NCBI GenBank assembly: GCA_964523295.1
Contig: CAZGAH010000024.1
Span: 1 to 52,623, forward strand
DNA: 52,623 nucleotides
Source: CAZGAH01 sp964523295
GTDB lineage: Bacteria > Desulfobacterota > Desulfovibrionia > Desulfovibrionales > Desulfovibrionaceae
Direction: 5' to 3'
A model generated the notes under the pieces. It worked only from the letters and a program-made list of their open reading frames with translations, searched no databases and was not told the origin of the DNA. Of this stretch, positions 52,305 to 52,623 are shown one piece after another. The stretch's first letter is position 1. Each line of letters opens with the position of its first letter. The position numbers and the translations under genes are program-made.

Positions 52305-52623
52305 GTGACGCATGAGATTCGGAGCAGGAAACAAATCAAACAGGCTGCAAAAATAGCTGAACACAAGAACGCGCGGCGACGGGTGGGTGGCGGGGAGGCC
52401 AACGCGACGCGCCCGAGGGATCGGGTTTACCCGCTGAACACCGCGAGCTTCGATGACAAGCTGCTCCACGACATCCGCGAACTCGGGGTCTGGCCTCTGC
52501 TGGTGGGGACGGATCCGCCGGATCGCAAGTGCGCCCGGTACCCGTTTGTCCAATTCGTGTTGGTGAAGATCGTGCGCTGCGTTGAGGGACTCCAGAGCGA
52601 CTGGCGATGCAGGAGGTGCTGCT
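52305..52623 (+). CDS. Partial gene at the window edge, possibly a transposase
   Basis: An open frame from GTG 52305 runs off the window. It contains LNTASFDDKLLHDIRELGVW, then PLLVGTDPPDRKCARYPFVQ, which looks like the N-terminus of a transposase, though I cannot name the IS family. Near 52597 the frame reads GLQSDWRCRRCC. Inserting one base there would give Q-S-E-L-A-M-Q-E-V-L-L, a more transposase-like continuation, so a frameshift is likely. No terminal inverted repeat was identified upstream. Confidence 0.3.
   Translation, partial: MTHEIRSRKQIKQAAKIAEHKNARRRVGGGEANATRPRDRVYPLNTASFDDKLLHDIRELGVWPLLVGTDPPDRKCARYPFVQFVLVKIVRCVEGLQSDWRCRRCC

Overview
The window looks like chromosomal draft sequence from a GC-rich Gram-negative bacterium, most like a member of the Desulfovibrionales. 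This is an inference from protein character (PurF, KdsD, ACT-domain SerB, YajQ, HDOD/EAL and HD-GYP proteins, and a HEAT/cyclic-nucleotide-domain transporter) and was not tested by search. Five runs of ten N (9400-9409, 28557-28566, 31092-31101, 34545-34554, 50045-50054) mark scaffold gaps, and each one falls inside a gene. I saw no rRNA, tRNA or CRISPR array.

Layout. 1-3256: a small membrane protein and a VanZ-like protein (+), then purF and kdsD (-). 3572-11064: a type VI secretion spike/effector-loading operon (VgrG, DUF2169-pentapeptide, pentapeptide, DUF3540, PAAR-like DUF4150) with no recognisable toxin gene. 11163-12970: an AAA ATPase + DUF4276 (Toprim-like) pair, a candidate defence module. 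13712-29483: a ComEA-like helix-hairpin-helix protein; a histidine kinase broken by an amber codon; an iron alcohol dehydrogenase; an archaeal-type ornithine cyclodeaminase; a YdjM-like protein; an HDOD/EAL protein; a PilB/GspE ATPase; an HD-GYP protein; CobM/CbiF; agmatine deiminase; a glycosyltransferase; and a HisC-type aminotransferase overlapped by a GNAT-like protein. 29864-34652: remains of a WYL regulator, a nucleotide-transporter-like protein fused to HEAT and cyclic-nucleotide domains, serB, and yajQ. 34854-38190: a restriction-type remnant (DUF262/DUF1524, a truncated DNA methyltransferase, a DUF1016 nuclease). 38345-40613: an NTF2-like protein and a branched-chain-amino-acid-type binding protein. 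41592-45128: a four-gene pseudopilin operon. 45484-52159: a hybrid histidine kinase, a convergent NMT1-type binding protein, and an LtaS-like sulfatase-fold enzyme. 52305-end: a possible transposase start.

The strongest unusual signal is in the pseudopilin operon. Its last gene encodes a large minor pilin whose C-terminal part resembles an L-type lectin. An (TA)11 tract at 43254-43275 lies between its well-supported start codon (43163) and its prepilin motif. With 11 copies the reading frame ends inside the tract; with 9 or 12 copies the start codon would join the pilin frame. That is the arrangement expected of a phase-variable adhesin. Other points of interest are the two candidate defence loci, tandem palindromes inside the DUF1016 gene, and a yajQ gene whose two sides of a scaffold gap encode the same segment in diverged form, which suggests a mis-join.
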